Shown here: piece after piece, positions 8,318 through 16,986 of the stretch
How the letters are laid out: every line of letters begins with the position of its first letter
Position numbering within the stretch: the first letter of the stretch is position 1
Assembly (NCBI GenBank): GCA_964394085.1
Contig: CAYMWF010000042.1
Location: 1-42,746 of the forward strand
Direction: 5' to 3'
From: CAYMWF01 sp964394085 [NCBI: uncultured Gemmatimonadota bacterium]
Lineage (GTDB): Bacteria; GCA-2686955; CAYMWF01
DNA: 42,746 nt
Notes under the pieces: model-generated
The model's database searches: none
What the model was told of the DNA's origin: nothing
What the model saw: the letters and a program-made list of their open reading frames with translations, nothing else
Position numbers and translations under genes: made by a program

Positions 8318-9874
8318 ATGCGGCATACTGAAAAAGCGGAAAATGTCCGGAAGAGGACGGATTCACGTTCTCATGCGGCGGCGGGTACGCGGTTCACCCC
8401 GGCAGGCGGGCTCCTCCTGCTCGTTCTCTTCTCCATTTTTTCGGCTGTCGCCGTCTCCGCTTCCATACTGCTTTTCCCGAGAGGCGGTAAATTCCAGGTG
8501 GCGGAGTATCAGCTCAGGGAAGCCGCCGCAGCTCACGAGGGTCCTGTCCGCTGGATATTTCTGAGAAGCGGAAAAAAGACATATCCCCCCCCGCCCGGCA
8601 CCCGGGGCATCCTCGACTCTCTTACCGGCAAGGCGGCGCCGGAGCGCAGACAATCGATCGACATCCTGGAGCTCCACGCGGTTCAGCCGGTCCGGGGATT
8701 CGACCCGCCTGCCTCGGAGCTGCTCGATGACGATTCGACGATTCTTATGCTTCCCGGCGCCGGCAGAGGTACGCCTTTCCATGACGGTGCATACCTCCTG
8801 AAAAAGGCCGAAGCTGCCCGAATCGACGCCATGAATCTCGTCAGGGCCGAAAACATCACGCCGTTGAAATCGGGCCGGATCGGTTGGTCGCGTCGCGCTT
8901 TCGCTCTTCCTGTCCGCCGGCCTGCGGCTGAAATCGCGGCCGTCGAATGCACGCTCCAGGTCTCCGGAAAGCCTTCACGTAGGAAGAATCTTTCGGCCGA
9001 GCTTCGATGGACTTCGGAAGAGAACGGAATATCGGGCTCGATCGCGGTTCCCGTAACATCCGAAACCGGCTCGGTCCGAATAGAGTTTTCAACCGGATCC
9101 TGCCCCGGCTTCGCCCTGACCGCGGGCGATTCGCCCGAACTCGAACTCGTCCTGCACAAAACCTGTGAAATCAAGAACGACTCGGTCCTGATACTGTCTC
9201 CCGGCCTGGCCGGAATGGTTCGAATCCCGGCGGGAACTCTGCTGTCCGGCGACGCTCCCGCCGATGGAGATAAATTCGGAGGTGAAACCATCCAGGAGGT
9301 TCGCCGCGTAGAATCGTTCTGGATCGACCGGTTCGAGTACCCGGGAAGACGCTGGGCCATACCGGCGGTAAACGTCGACTGGTATGAAGCCGTCGCCGGC
9401 TGCAAAGGGATGGGGAAACGTCTCTGCACCGAGTGGGAGTGGGAACGGGCCTGCAGAGGACCGGGGAATCTCGACTATCCCTACGGCAGAAGATTCTCCC
9501 GCACGGCCTGCTTCACCGACAGGAGATTCAACAACTACACGCCCCAGCCCGCCGGTTCGTTCCCGGCTTGCGTTTCACCGTACGGGGTCTACGACATGAG
9601 CGGGAACGTGAACGAATGGACTTCTTCGGCTTTATCTCTGGCGGAGGTGCGCGCAATGGGCGGTCACGCGTCGTACGGAATCTATGACAGCGGTTCAGAC
9701 CCCCCCGACGCCGTTTACCCTATCCTGCGGGGAGGGGACTGGGGAGAAGGCTCGAACGATACGAGGTGCGCCAACAGGGACCACTACCATCCCCCGGGAT
9801 CCCGGCTCGAGGATGACGGGTTCAGGTGCTGCCGCGATGCCGCCGGCTCCGTTCTCGAGCCCGCGCAAAGATAA
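8318..9874 (+). CDS. Membrane-anchored FGE-sulfatase (SUMF1-like) domain protein
   Basis: 518 residues from the ATG at 8318; a TTG two codons upstream is an alternative and no strong ribosome site favours either. One transmembrane segment (LLLLVLFSIFSAVAVSASILLF) follows a basic N-terminus, giving N-in/C-out topology. Residues ~50-290 form an unrecognised extracytoplasmic beta-rich region. Residues ~297-515 are an FGE-sulfatase fold: MVRIPAGTLLSG, FWIDRFEYP, NVDWYEAVAGCKGMGKRLCTEWEWERAC, YGVYDMSGNVNEWT, LRGGDWGEG and DDGFRCC. Many family members bind ligands or generate adducts and are not true formylglycine-generating enzymes; no sulfatase is nearby. A surface binding or scaffolding role is inferred. 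Confidence 0.78.
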   Translation: MRHTEKAENVRKRTDSRSHAAAGTRFTPAGGLLLLVLFSIFSAVAVSASILLFPRGGKFQVAEYQLREAAAAHEGPVRWIFLRSGKKTYPPPPGTRGILDSLTGKAAPERRQSIDILELHAVQPVRGFDPPASELLDDDSTILMLPGAGRGTPFHDGAYLLKKAEAARIDAMNLVRAENITPLKSGRIGWSRRAFALPVRRPAAEIAAVECTLQVSGKPSRRKNLSAELRWTSEENGISGSIAVPVTSETGSVRIEFSTGSCPGFALTAGDSPELELVLHKTCEIKNDSVLILSPGLAGMVRIPAGTLLSGDAPADGDKFGGETIQEVRRVESFWIDRFEYPGRRWAIPAVNVDWYEAVAGCKGMGKRLCTEWEWERACRGPGNLDYPYGRRFSRTACFTDRRFNNYTPQPAGSFPACVSPYGVYDMSGNVNEWTSSALSLAEVRAMGGHASYGIYDSGSDPPDAVYPILRGGDWGEGSNDTRCANRDHYHPPGSRLEDDGFRCCRDAAGSVLEPAQR

Positions 9875-10000
9875 GGCATCATCCGGCGCCCGGTATAATA
9901 CTATCAGCCGCTTCTCCTTTCCGTGGCGGGGCGGAAGGACAAAGGACAAGTAAGATGCGCCATTTGATACTTGACAGGGCACTACTCAGGAAGGTGAACC

Positions 10001-11332
10001 ATGGCCGAGGAGAACCTGCTTTTCCGTCGCACGGTTGAAATTCTCAAGCGTCTCATCCGCATCGATACGAGCCCCCCGGGCAACGAATCCGAAGCAGCGC
10101 TCTATCTCCGCGAGGTTCTGGCCGCTTCGGGCATCGAGAGCGAGTTGACCGGTCCGGAACCCTCACGGAAGAGCATCATCGCCCGGGTGCGAGGCGCCGG
10201 CGCAAAACCTCCCCTCCTGCTCCTCTCCCACCTCGACGTGGTTCCGGCCGATCCGGCATCCTGGACCCACCCTCCCTTCGCCGCCGAAGAGGCGGACGGC
10301 TTCATATGGGGCAGGGGCGCTATCGACATGAAGATGATGACGGCGATGGAGACGGCGATTCTCTGCGAAATCGCCGAAAACGGGACCGGCCTGGAGCGGG
10401 ACATCATTCTCGCCGCCACCGCAGGCGAGGAGGAGGGCGGTGAACCGGGACTCGGCTGGATCGCTGAAAACGCTTTCGACAAGATAGAAGCGGAATACGC
10501 CCTGAGCGAAGTCGGCGGCTTTTCCCTCAAGGCCGGGCGGAAGCGGCTTTATCCGGTGATGGTGTCGGAAAAAGGCTTCTGCTGGCTGAAGATCCGATTC
10601 CCCGGCACTCCCGGGCACGGCTCCCTGCCCAGGGATGACCACGCTCTCCGGCACGCGGCGACCGGGATAGCACGGCTTCTCGACAGGGGCTTCCCCCTCC
10701 AGGTGGTGGAACCGGTCGGGTCATTTCTCCGATCCATGGCGGACGGCGAGTCGTTCCCCCGCTCCATGGTTCTCCGGGGAGTGGCCACGCCCCCGCTGAC
10801 CGCAGCCATGATTCGGCTCGTTCCCGCCGGGATCCTCCGCGACCGGATGGAATCTCTTCTCAGGAACACCGCCAACCCGACCATGCTGAACTCCGGAACC
10901 GTCCGGAACATGATGCCGGAATACGCCGACCTTACTGTGGACTGCCGTATCCTTCCCGGCACATCGGTTCGCGGCTTCACCGATGAGGTGTCCCGGGCGC
11001 TGGGTGACGGCTGCCGGGTCGAGATCGAAAACTCCTCCGAACCGCAGCGGGTGACGGGCGCGGAAGAGATGATCGGTCTGCTCGACGACGTCATCCGCCG
11101 GCACGATACCGCCGGCGAGGTGGTTCCATACATGATCACCGGGTTCACCGACGGCAGGCATATCAACCCGCGGGGCGTCAAATGCCTGGGGTTCACGCCT
11201 TTGAAAATCGAAGAAGATTTCCCCGTTTACGAGTTGATCCACGGCATCGACGAGCGGGTTCCGGTGGACGGCCTCGAATTCGGAACCGCGGTTCTGCGGG
11301 ATGTCGTAAACCGATGGTGCGTGACGGCATGA
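10001..11332 (+). CDS. M20 family metallopeptidase
   Basis: 443 residues, ATG preceded by AGGAAGG at ideal spacing. Zinc-dependent M20 hydrolase of the dipeptidase/acetylornithine deacetylase/succinyl-diaminopimelate desuccinylase group. Seen: SHLDVVP with His77 and Asp79, GRGAIDMK with the bridging Asp109, GEEEGG with the catalytic Glu (143/144), Glu170 in ALSEVGG, PGHGS in the dimerisation domain, and a late His in the HGIDERVP block. Residue positions fit the five metal ligands of the family. It probably cleaves a dipeptide or N-acyl amino acid in the cytoplasm; sequence alone does not fix the substrate. The stop overlaps the next radical SAM gene by four bases (ATGA). Confidence 0.88.
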   Translation: MAEENLLFRRTVEILKRLIRIDTSPPGNESEAALYLREVLAASGIESELTGPEPSRKSIIARVRGAGAKPPLLLLSHLDVVPADPASWTHPPFAAEEADGFIWGRGAIDMKMMTAMETAILCEIAENGTGLERDIILAATAGEEEGGEPGLGWIAENAFDKIEAEYALSEVGGFSLKAGRKRLYPVMVSEKGFCWLKIRFPGTPGHGSLPRDDHALRHAATGIARLLDRGFPLQVVEPVGSFLRSMADGESFPRSMVLRGVATPPLTAAMIRLVPAGILRDRMESLLRNTANPTMLNSGTVRNMMPEYADLTVDCRILPGTSVRGFTDEVSRALGDGCRVEIENSSEPQRVTGAEEMIGLLDDVIRRHDTAGEVVPYMITGFTDGRHINPRGVKCLGFTPLKIEEDFPVYELIHGIDERVPVDGLEFGTAVLRDVVNRWCVTA

Positions 11333-12306
11333 TTTCGAGACGGTTCTGGATGTTCAGGTTCGCAGCCGACGGCGTCCGCGCCCGCCTGCCCGGCGGAGGG
11401 ATGCGCCCGATTCTCGCCGGGTTCAAGATAACCGCAGGCTGCAACCTGTCTTGCATCCACTGCCCTTTCTGGAAGAAAACACAGGATGGAGCTCGCGGGT
11501 TGACGCTGGACGACGTGGACCGCCTGACGGCCGAGCTCGCCCGGGAGGGCGTGCGCCTGTGCATCTTCGAGGGCGGGGAGCCGTTCGTCTGGAGGGACGG
11601 CGACGCCACGATTCATGATGTCGTAGAGCTGGTTTCCGATCGTTTTCTCAGCGTCGGCATCTCCACCAACGGAACCTTTCCCCTCGACGCCCCTGCAGAC
11701 ACCATATGGGTGAGCGTCGACGGCCTGGAGGAAACTCATGATCGCATCAGGGGAGCGGGCTCCTTCGACCTCGTCGTGAAAAACATGACCCGTTCGAAGC
11801 ACCCGAACCTGTACGCCAATATCTGCATCAACGAGCTGAACCGCGAAGAAATCCCCGCGCTCGTTGAATTTCTCGCCCCCCTGGTTAAAGGAATAACGAT
11901 CCAGTTTCATTACCCTTACGGCTCGACCGGAGAAACCGACCCTCTCTACACCGGCGGCCCGGGACGGGCCCGTGTCCTGGACCGTCTGACCGCGATGAAA
12001 CGGGACGGCTATCCGGTCGCCGACTCTTTCAGGTGCCTCGAAGCCCTTAAAGCTCCGGCCTGGCGATGTCACGACCGGCTCCTCGTTTCGGTGGAACCCG
12101 ACGGCACCGTCCGCCGGGGCTGCTACGTCAAGGGGCGGGGCGATATCAACTGCCGGTACTGCGGATTCGCCGCCCACGCGGAGCTCTCAATGGCTTTCAG
12201 TCTGTATCCGGGCCCCTTCCTTTCGGGCCGGAGAATCTTCAGGTACGGTTCCCCTCCCCCGCGGCTTCCCCGGCGGTCCGCTCGCGCCGCGGCGGAACGC
12301 GGCTGA
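11329..12306 (+). CDS. Radical SAM protein, compact, with extra C-terminal cysteines
   Basis: 325 residues starting at the ATG that overlaps the M20 stop codon; no separate ribosome site is visible, which fits translational coupling. The core motif is C38-NLS-C42-IH-C45, followed by FEGGEPFVW (SAM binding), GISTNGTF and IWVSVDGLEETHDRI. The C-terminus carries C247, C265 and a CRYC pair (C275, C278) around SVEPDGTVRRGC, suggesting one auxiliary iron-sulfur cluster as in SPASM/twitch proteins. The exact subfamily is not recognised. The tight link to an M20 peptidase suggests an amino-acid or peptide-derived substrate, but this is only context. It differs from the radical SAM at 3103-4299 in length and C-terminal layout, so the two are not recent duplicates. 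Confidence 0.82.
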   Translation: MISRRFWMFRFAADGVRARLPGGGMRPILAGFKITAGCNLSCIHCPFWKKTQDGARGLTLDDVDRLTAELAREGVRLCIFEGGEPFVWRDGDATIHDVVELVSDRFLSVGISTNGTFPLDAPADTIWVSVDGLEETHDRIRGAGSFDLVVKNMTRSKHPNLYANICINELNREEIPALVEFLAPLVKGITIQFHYPYGSTGETDPLYTGGPGRARVLDRLTAMKRDGYPVADSFRCLEALKAPAWRCHDRLLVSVEPDGTVRRGCYVKGRGDINCRYCGFAAHAELSMAFSLYPGPFLSGRRIFRYGSPPPRLPRRSARAAAERG

Positions 12307-12315
12307 TTTGTGCAT

Positions 12316-12344
12316 TTGCATTATCCCTGTTTATAGCATATAAT
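12316..12344 (+). promoter_or_regulatory. Sigma70-like promoter for the PlsC-type gene
   Basis: TTGCAT (12316-12321), 17-bp spacer, perfect TATAAT (12339-12344). It sits just after the radical SAM stop and about 65 bp before the acyltransferase start, so that gene has its own promoter and is not simply part of the upstream operon. Confidence 0.7.
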
Positions 12345-12410
12345 TACCGGTATCAATTTATTCGCGTGCGACATCGCGGTTGAGATGAAATCATTACAGG
12401 GAGCGACTTC

Positions 12411-13250
12411 ATGTATTCACAGTTACTCGCCAGCACAATCATGAAACCGGTGGATACGGTTATCAATATTCCGATTGCCCTCTCAAAAGTCCTCGGTTTG
12501 TATCCCTGCGTCAGGGACGGTCTGTATACCGTTACGAAAACCGCGCTTCTGACACAGTATTCAATCCTGAACCAGCTGAAAGCCGAAGGGCTGGAGAATA
12601 TTCCCGATGAAGGCGGCGCCATCCTGGCCATCAACCACCAGAGCTGGCTCGACGGTCAGGTCGTAACGGCGGTAATGCCGAGGAGAGTGCATTTAATAGC
12701 GAAGAGCGAGCTTTTCGACTGGCCCGTGGTCCGTTTCGCGGTCGAACTGGCCGATTCTCTCAGGATCGTAAGGGGCGGCGACTCGAACGGCCTGCAGGAA
12801 GTGGTATCCTGCCTGGAATCGGGTGAGCTGGTGGGCATCTTTCCCGAGGGAACCATACCGGGAGAGGAACAGATACCGAGGTCCGCGGTTCAACCTGAAA
12901 CCGGTCTCCTTCGCGGGAGGACGGGCATGGTCCGGATGGCGGCGCTCGCCGGCGTGCCGATCATCCCCATCGGGCTCTCCGGCACCGGAAAGACCTTCCC
13001 TCCCGAGATGTATCCGCGCCTGGAGCAGTTGCCCCTTGCCAAGATCGGCGTTCCCATAACAGTGCGCGTCGGTCCGCCTGTGGATTATGCGTCCGAGCTC
13101 GTCAGGCTCGATGACGACCGGTTCGATTACGAATCTCTCAAGAAGGCGACCTTCAAGGTTATGTGCGGCATTTCACGGCTGGTCGATCACTCGCTGAATT
13201 ACGAACCTCTCGAGATCGAAATCCCCGAGGATGCCGACGGCGGCAGTTGA
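12411..13250 (+). CDS. plsC: 1-acyl-glycerol-3-phosphate acyltransferase (PlsC-like)
   Basis: 279 residues, ATG with AGGGAG about nine nt upstream. Transfers an acyl chain to lysophosphatidic acid (or a related acceptor) at the inner membrane in phospholipid synthesis. Motif I is N-H76-QSWL-D81 (HX4D charge relay), motif III is IFPEGT near residue 143, and ALAGVPIIPIGLSG near residue 180 is the conserved hydrophobic block IV. The N-terminal ~60 residues are less conserved and may form a membrane-associated helix. It ends nine bases before the convergent histidine kinase gene. PlsC-family members with other acceptors cannot be excluded. Confidence 0.87.
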   Translation: MYSQLLASTIMKPVDTVINIPIALSKVLGLYPCVRDGLYTVTKTALLTQYSILNQLKAEGLENIPDEGGAILAINHQSWLDGQVVTAVMPRRVHLIAKSELFDWPVVRFAVELADSLRIVRGGDSNGLQEVVSCLESGELVGIFPEGTIPGEEQIPRSAVQPETGLLRGRTGMVRMAALAGVPIIPIGLSGTGKTFPPEMYPRLEQLPLAKIGVPITVRVGPPVDYASELVRLDDDRFDYESLKKATFKVMCGISRLVDHSLNYEPLEIEIPEDADGGS

Positions 13251-13259
13251 AGCGACGGG

Positions 13260-16211
13260 CTAATCCGCCTGCTTGTCCAAAACCTTACGGATTCTTTTGG
13301 ATAGTTCCAGGGGCGTGAACGGTTTTTGAAGCAAATCGAGTCCTGAAGCCAGTATCTCGTTGTGTATCACGGGTGAATCGGTGTAACCCGACATGTAGAG
13401 GATTTTCATTCCCGGGTAGGATTCTCTAACCTGCCTGACCAGCTCGTGGCCGCCCAGAACGGGCATTATCACATCAGTGACAAGAAGATCCAGCTCACCG
13501 TCGCGGGCTTCGATCAGCTCCAGCGCCTTCTTGCCGTTTTCCGCCGAATAAACCGTGTATCCCAGCGCCTTGAGGCTCTTGACCGCCAGGTTGTTCACCT
13601 CGACGTCGTCCTCGGTCACCAGCACCGTTTCCGATCCTGAGAATTCTTCTCTCCGCTGAAGCGGTTCCTCCCGGGGTCTGTCTTCTTCTTCCTGAACGCC
13701 GGGAAGCATGATCCTGAACGTCGTTCCCTGGTTTTCCTTGCTGAACACGGAGATGTGCCCGCCGCTCTGTCTTATGATACCGTACACGGTCGACAATCCC
13801 AGGCCCGTCCCCTTCGCTTTTTTCGTAGTATAAAACGGTTCGAAAATATGACTCACAGTATCCGAATCCATACCGTGGCCCGTATCGCTGATAAGCAGCG
13901 ACACGTATCTTCCGGCTTCCAGATCCGGTTCTTTTGCGGCGAAAAGCTCGTTGACCGTCACGGTTGAAGTCTCGATGGTGATTTGACCGCCGTCCGGCAT
14001 GGCGTCCCTGGCATTGACCACCATGTTCAGAATAACCTGCTCGATATGCATCGGATCTGCGTGGATGCTGTCGATAAGCGGGTTGAGCTTTGAAACGAGC
14101 TCCACATCCTCCCCTATCACCCTCTCGAGCATGGCGTCCATTTCCGAAATGATGCGGTTCAGATTGAGAATACGGGGTTTCAGCATCTGCCTTCGGCTGA
14201 AAGCGAGGAGCTGGCTGGTAAGGGAGGAGGCCCGCTCTCCGGCCTGCGCAATGGTTTCAATGTCGCGTCTTATGGTATCCCGCGGGTCGAGCTGGCTTAA
14301 CAGAATATCCGTATACCCGAGGATAACCGTCAACAGGTTGTTGAAATCGTGCGCCACACCGCCCGCAAGCTGCCCGATGGCGGCCAGGCGATCCTGGGAA
14401 TCGATCCTGCTCCTGATGTATTTTTCTTCTGTAACATCCTGCAGAACGAGCACCAGGCTGCCTACCGACGAATCCTCCTCCATTCCGTAGATATTCACTT
14501 CGAAAAATTGTTCGAGATCCCCGCTGGTTTTAACCTCGCACCGATTCGCGGGATCCTGGGTGGCTTCCACAAGTTCGTCGAATGCGACCCCTCCGAGCTT
14601 CCTCAGTCGTTGTCCGAGGCCTGTCGCGGAGAGCACATCCAGGTATTTCTCGCCTGCCATGTTGTGCGCCAGGATTTTTCGGGAATCATCGAGGAGAACC
14701 AGACCCGCCGGCACAGTATTCATGAGCGAATTGATCTGGGCGAGCATCCTTTCTTTTTCCTGCTCGAGAATCTTACGCGCGGTTATATCCCTGGCGATGC
14801 CGCAGAGACCCACTATTCCGCCGTCATCATCCCTGATCGGCACCTTGACGATGTGGAATATCCGCTCATTACCGTCCACGATTTTGCGGAGTTCCACCTG
14901 GCGGATCTGACCCTCAAGGACCGCCCTGTCCTCTTCCATGCTCGTTCCGGCGGATTCATGCCCCGGAAGTTCCGCATCGGTTGCACCGAGAATTACATCC
15001 ATGTTCAAACCGAGCAGCCGGCTCATGGCCTTGTTGATGCGCGTATATTTGAGTGCGGTATCCTTTATGTAAATCCCGTCCGTAGCGGTCTCGAAAACCG
15101 CCCGGAACATGCCCTCGCTCTTGGCGCGCTGCAGTTCGGCCAGTTTCGTGTCGGTAATTTCATGTAGAAGAAGCACGGTGCCCGGCAGCCGCCTGCTCTT
15201 CTCTCGGGTTATGGGTGATTTTCCGACCAGGAAATACCGATCGCCGCCGTTTATAGTCAGCGCAACCTCACACCTGCTGACACTGGCATCCTCGTAGGCG
15301 TTGAGAAGTTCGGGATGCTCGGAAAGCAGAAAACGGGCACTTCTGCCGATCACCCGTTTCCGCGTCGAGACAGCCAGGACGCTCCGGGCCGCGGCATTGA
15401 TATCGACGAGCCTGCCGCTCGGATCGAACACCAGCAGGCTGTCGGGCATTTCTTCGATGACGAAATCTCTCGCAACAGGTACTACGAGCAGGAGGTGATA
15501 CCTGAAAAACCCCCAGCCCAGGGTGACACCGGTGATGGTAAACGCGAAGGGAGTAAAGTCGACATTCGATGAAAAGCCGCTCAGGTAGATCACGTTGCTG
15601 AGCCAGGGCGTTAGGGCTCCGAGCATGATGGCTATCCCCTGGCCGGCGAAAAGCTCCTTGGAGCGGAATACGAAGTGCAGAAGCAGGATAGTGCCGACAA
15701 GCATCAGGGGATAGGAGTACAGAACATGAACCCAGAACCAGGATCCGTGGCTCAATTCCAGAGACGGGAAAGCCTGCGCCGTTGAAAAAGAGATCACGGT
15801 CCAGATCAGGTCGTGACCCGGCGCTCCGCCGCCGGGCGTATTGGTCAAAGCGAATAAAAAAGTGATCGAAGGGATGATAAAAATCAGCTTGAACAGATAG
15901 TGGGTATAAATCCTTCTCCGTCCGGCGTAACCGAGTGCGACGATCATCCAGGCTACGGGAGTGAACGCGATCGGCAGATACTGGAGTTTCGCCCAGAAAA
16001 TCTTTGTCTCGACCGTAGCTCCCAGCAGCTCCAGTGAATAGAAAAGAGACCAGAGGGATACGGAGAGCGTCAGGGCCATAAAGGAAGGCGCTTCGGCGCT
16101 GGTCCGTCTCTTGAAGCCGATGTAGACGAGGAACAGGCCGATTATGGAAGCCGCGAGGAGAGGCAGCATGAACGGAGTGTATTTATAAGAGGATAGAGAT
16201 AAAACGCTCAC
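13260..16211 (-). CDS. Hybrid histidine kinase: 7TM sensor, three PAS, HisKA, ATPase, receiver
   Basis: 983 residues from a GTG start with GGGGAG nine bases upstream. Residues 1-245 are hydrophobic, with about seven membrane segments and the FWAKLQYLPIAFTPVAW and FGFFRYHL-like boundary typical of the HisKA_7TM sensor. PAS domains lie at ~253-360, ~366-482 and ~490-600. The histidine kinase core has GGVAHDFNNLL with the phospho-accepting His621, an N-box (NMVVNARDAMPDGG), DTGHGMD and KGTGLGLSTVYG. A receiver domain at ~862-980 has TEDD, Asp913 in VTDVIMP and Lys963 in LQKPF. It probably senses a membrane or cytoplasmic signal and passes phosphate to an unlinked phosphotransfer partner; no response regulator with an output domain is adjacent. 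Confidence 0.93.
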   Translation of the reverse strand: MSVLSLSSYKYTPFMLPLLAASIIGLFLVYIGFKRRTSAEAPSFMALTLSVSLWSLFYSLELLGATVETKIFWAKLQYLPIAFTPVAWMIVALGYAGRRRIYTHYLFKLIFIIPSITFLFALTNTPGGGAPGHDLIWTVISFSTAQAFPSLELSHGSWFWVHVLYSYPLMLVGTILLLHFVFRSKELFAGQGIAIMLGALTPWLSNVIYLSGFSSNVDFTPFAFTITGVTLGWGFFRYHLLLVVPVARDFVIEEMPDSLLVFDPSGRLVDINAAARSVLAVSTRKRVIGRSARFLLSEHPELLNAYEDASVSRCEVALTINGGDRYFLVGKSPITREKSRRLPGTVLLLHEITDTKLAELQRAKSEGMFRAVFETATDGIYIKDTALKYTRINKAMSRLLGLNMDVILGATDAELPGHESAGTSMEEDRAVLEGQIRQVELRKIVDGNERIFHIVKVPIRDDDGGIVGLCGIARDITARKILEQEKERMLAQINSLMNTVPAGLVLLDDSRKILAHNMAGEKYLDVLSATGLGQRLRKLGGVAFDELVEATQDPANRCEVKTSGDLEQFFEVNIYGMEEDSSVGSLVLVLQDVTEEKYIRSRIDSQDRLAAIGQLAGGVAHDFNNLLTVILGYTDILLSQLDPRDTIRRDIETIAQAGERASSLTSQLLAFSRRQMLKPRILNLNRIISEMDAMLERVIGEDVELVSKLNPLIDSIHADPMHIEQVILNMVVNARDAMPDGGQITIETSTVTVNELFAAKEPDLEAGRYVSLLISDTGHGMDSDTVSHIFEPFYTTKKAKGTGLGLSTVYGIIRQSGGHISVFSKENQGTTFRIMLPGVQEEEDRPREEPLQRREEFSGSETVLVTEDDVEVNNLAVKSLKALGYTVYSAENGKKALELIEARDGELDLLVTDVIMPVLGGHELVRQVRESYPGMKILYMSGYTDSPVIHNEILASGLDLLQKPFTPLELSKRIRKVLDKQAD

Positions 16212-16271
16212 CAGGCGGTTCTCCCCGTAAAAAGAAGAATCTGCATAGAGCTCGGCGCGGGGCGGTATGCC

Positions 16272-16303
16272 ATAATACTCTTCATAAACTTACCTGTTGT
16301 CAA
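16272..16303 (-). promoter_or_regulatory. Possible promoter for the histidine kinase
   Basis: On the minus strand a perfect TTGACA (16303-16298) is followed by TATTAT (16277-16272), but the spacer is 20 bp, longer than the usual 16-18. It lies about 60 bp before the GTG start. The boxes are good; the spacing makes it tentative. Confidence 0.35.
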
Positions 16304-16331
16304 TATAAGGATTTTCCGCGGGGAGCGCAAG

Positions 16332-16919
16332 TCATGGTCGCTTTTCCTCCCGGGCCCGGCTGCCGTTACCGTGGAATAAAGCACGGATCCCTTCCGAGTC
16401 GATGACCTTGCCGAGCCTTGTGTCGAGGTATTCCAGGGTGATCTCGTGGTGGGCCGGATCCCAGGAGCCGCAGCAGTCCTCTACAATGTAAATATCATAA
16501 TCGCGCTGATACCCGTCAACCACCGCCGCCCTGACGCAGGCATGGGTGTTGATTCCTCCTATCACCAGTGTATCTATCTTCAATGATTCGAGGATACCTG
16601 CGAGGTTCGTTTCAAAGAAGGCGGAATATCGCTTCTTTTTGACATCGTAATCGGTTTTATCGACAACCAGACCCGGGAGCAGCTCAACTCCTTCCGTACC
16701 CCTGATGGTCATCCTGGTGCCGGTGCGTCGCATATTGAGGAATGCATCGGAAAGATCCGGTTCGAACTCCTGGCGGACCCAGATAACGGGATAACCGTTT
16801 TCTCTCGCGAATCCGGCAAGCGCGTTTACCGCCGGCACGAGCTTTCCCCCGATAGATTTGAGCGGGTCCTCACGGAAAAAATCCACCTGGAGATCGATGA
16901 TAATGAAGGCCGGCTTCAC
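16332..16919 (-). CDS. Isochorismatase-family cysteine hydrolase
   Basis: 195 residues from a GTG start six bases after GGGGAG. The family includes nicotinamidase, N-carbamoylsarcosine amidase, ureidoacrylate hydrolase and isochorismatase. The catalytic triad is visible: Asp9 in IIIDLQVDF, a Lys in VKKKRYSAFF (about 95-97), and Cys128 in GGINTHACVRA, preceded by the usual cis-peptide neighbourhood. The YSAFFETNL block after the lysine is typical of the amidohydrolase subgroup. It lies 67 bp downstream of the M24 peptidase gene on the same strand and is probably cotranscribed. The substrate, an amide or nicotinamide-like compound, cannot be told from sequence. Confidence 0.87.
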   Translation of the reverse strand: MKPAFIIIDLQVDFFREDPLKSIGGKLVPAVNALAGFARENGYPVIWVRQEFEPDLSDAFLNMRRTGTRMTIRGTEGVELLPGLVVDKTDYDVKKKRYSAFFETNLAGILESLKIDTLVIGGINTHACVRAAVVDGYQRDYDIYIVEDCCGSWDPAHHEITLEYLDTRLGKVIDSEGIRALFHGNGSRAREEKRP

Positions 16920-16986
16920 GGTTTCTCCCCTTGTAATTCCGGATGCGGGTCCGGGTGTCGGGCTGCAGGTAAAGCCCTGCCGGAAT

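Noticed and set aside
9894-9899. TATAAT ahead of the M20 peptidase gene as a promoter
   Set aside because: No acceptable -35 box at 16-18 bp upstream.
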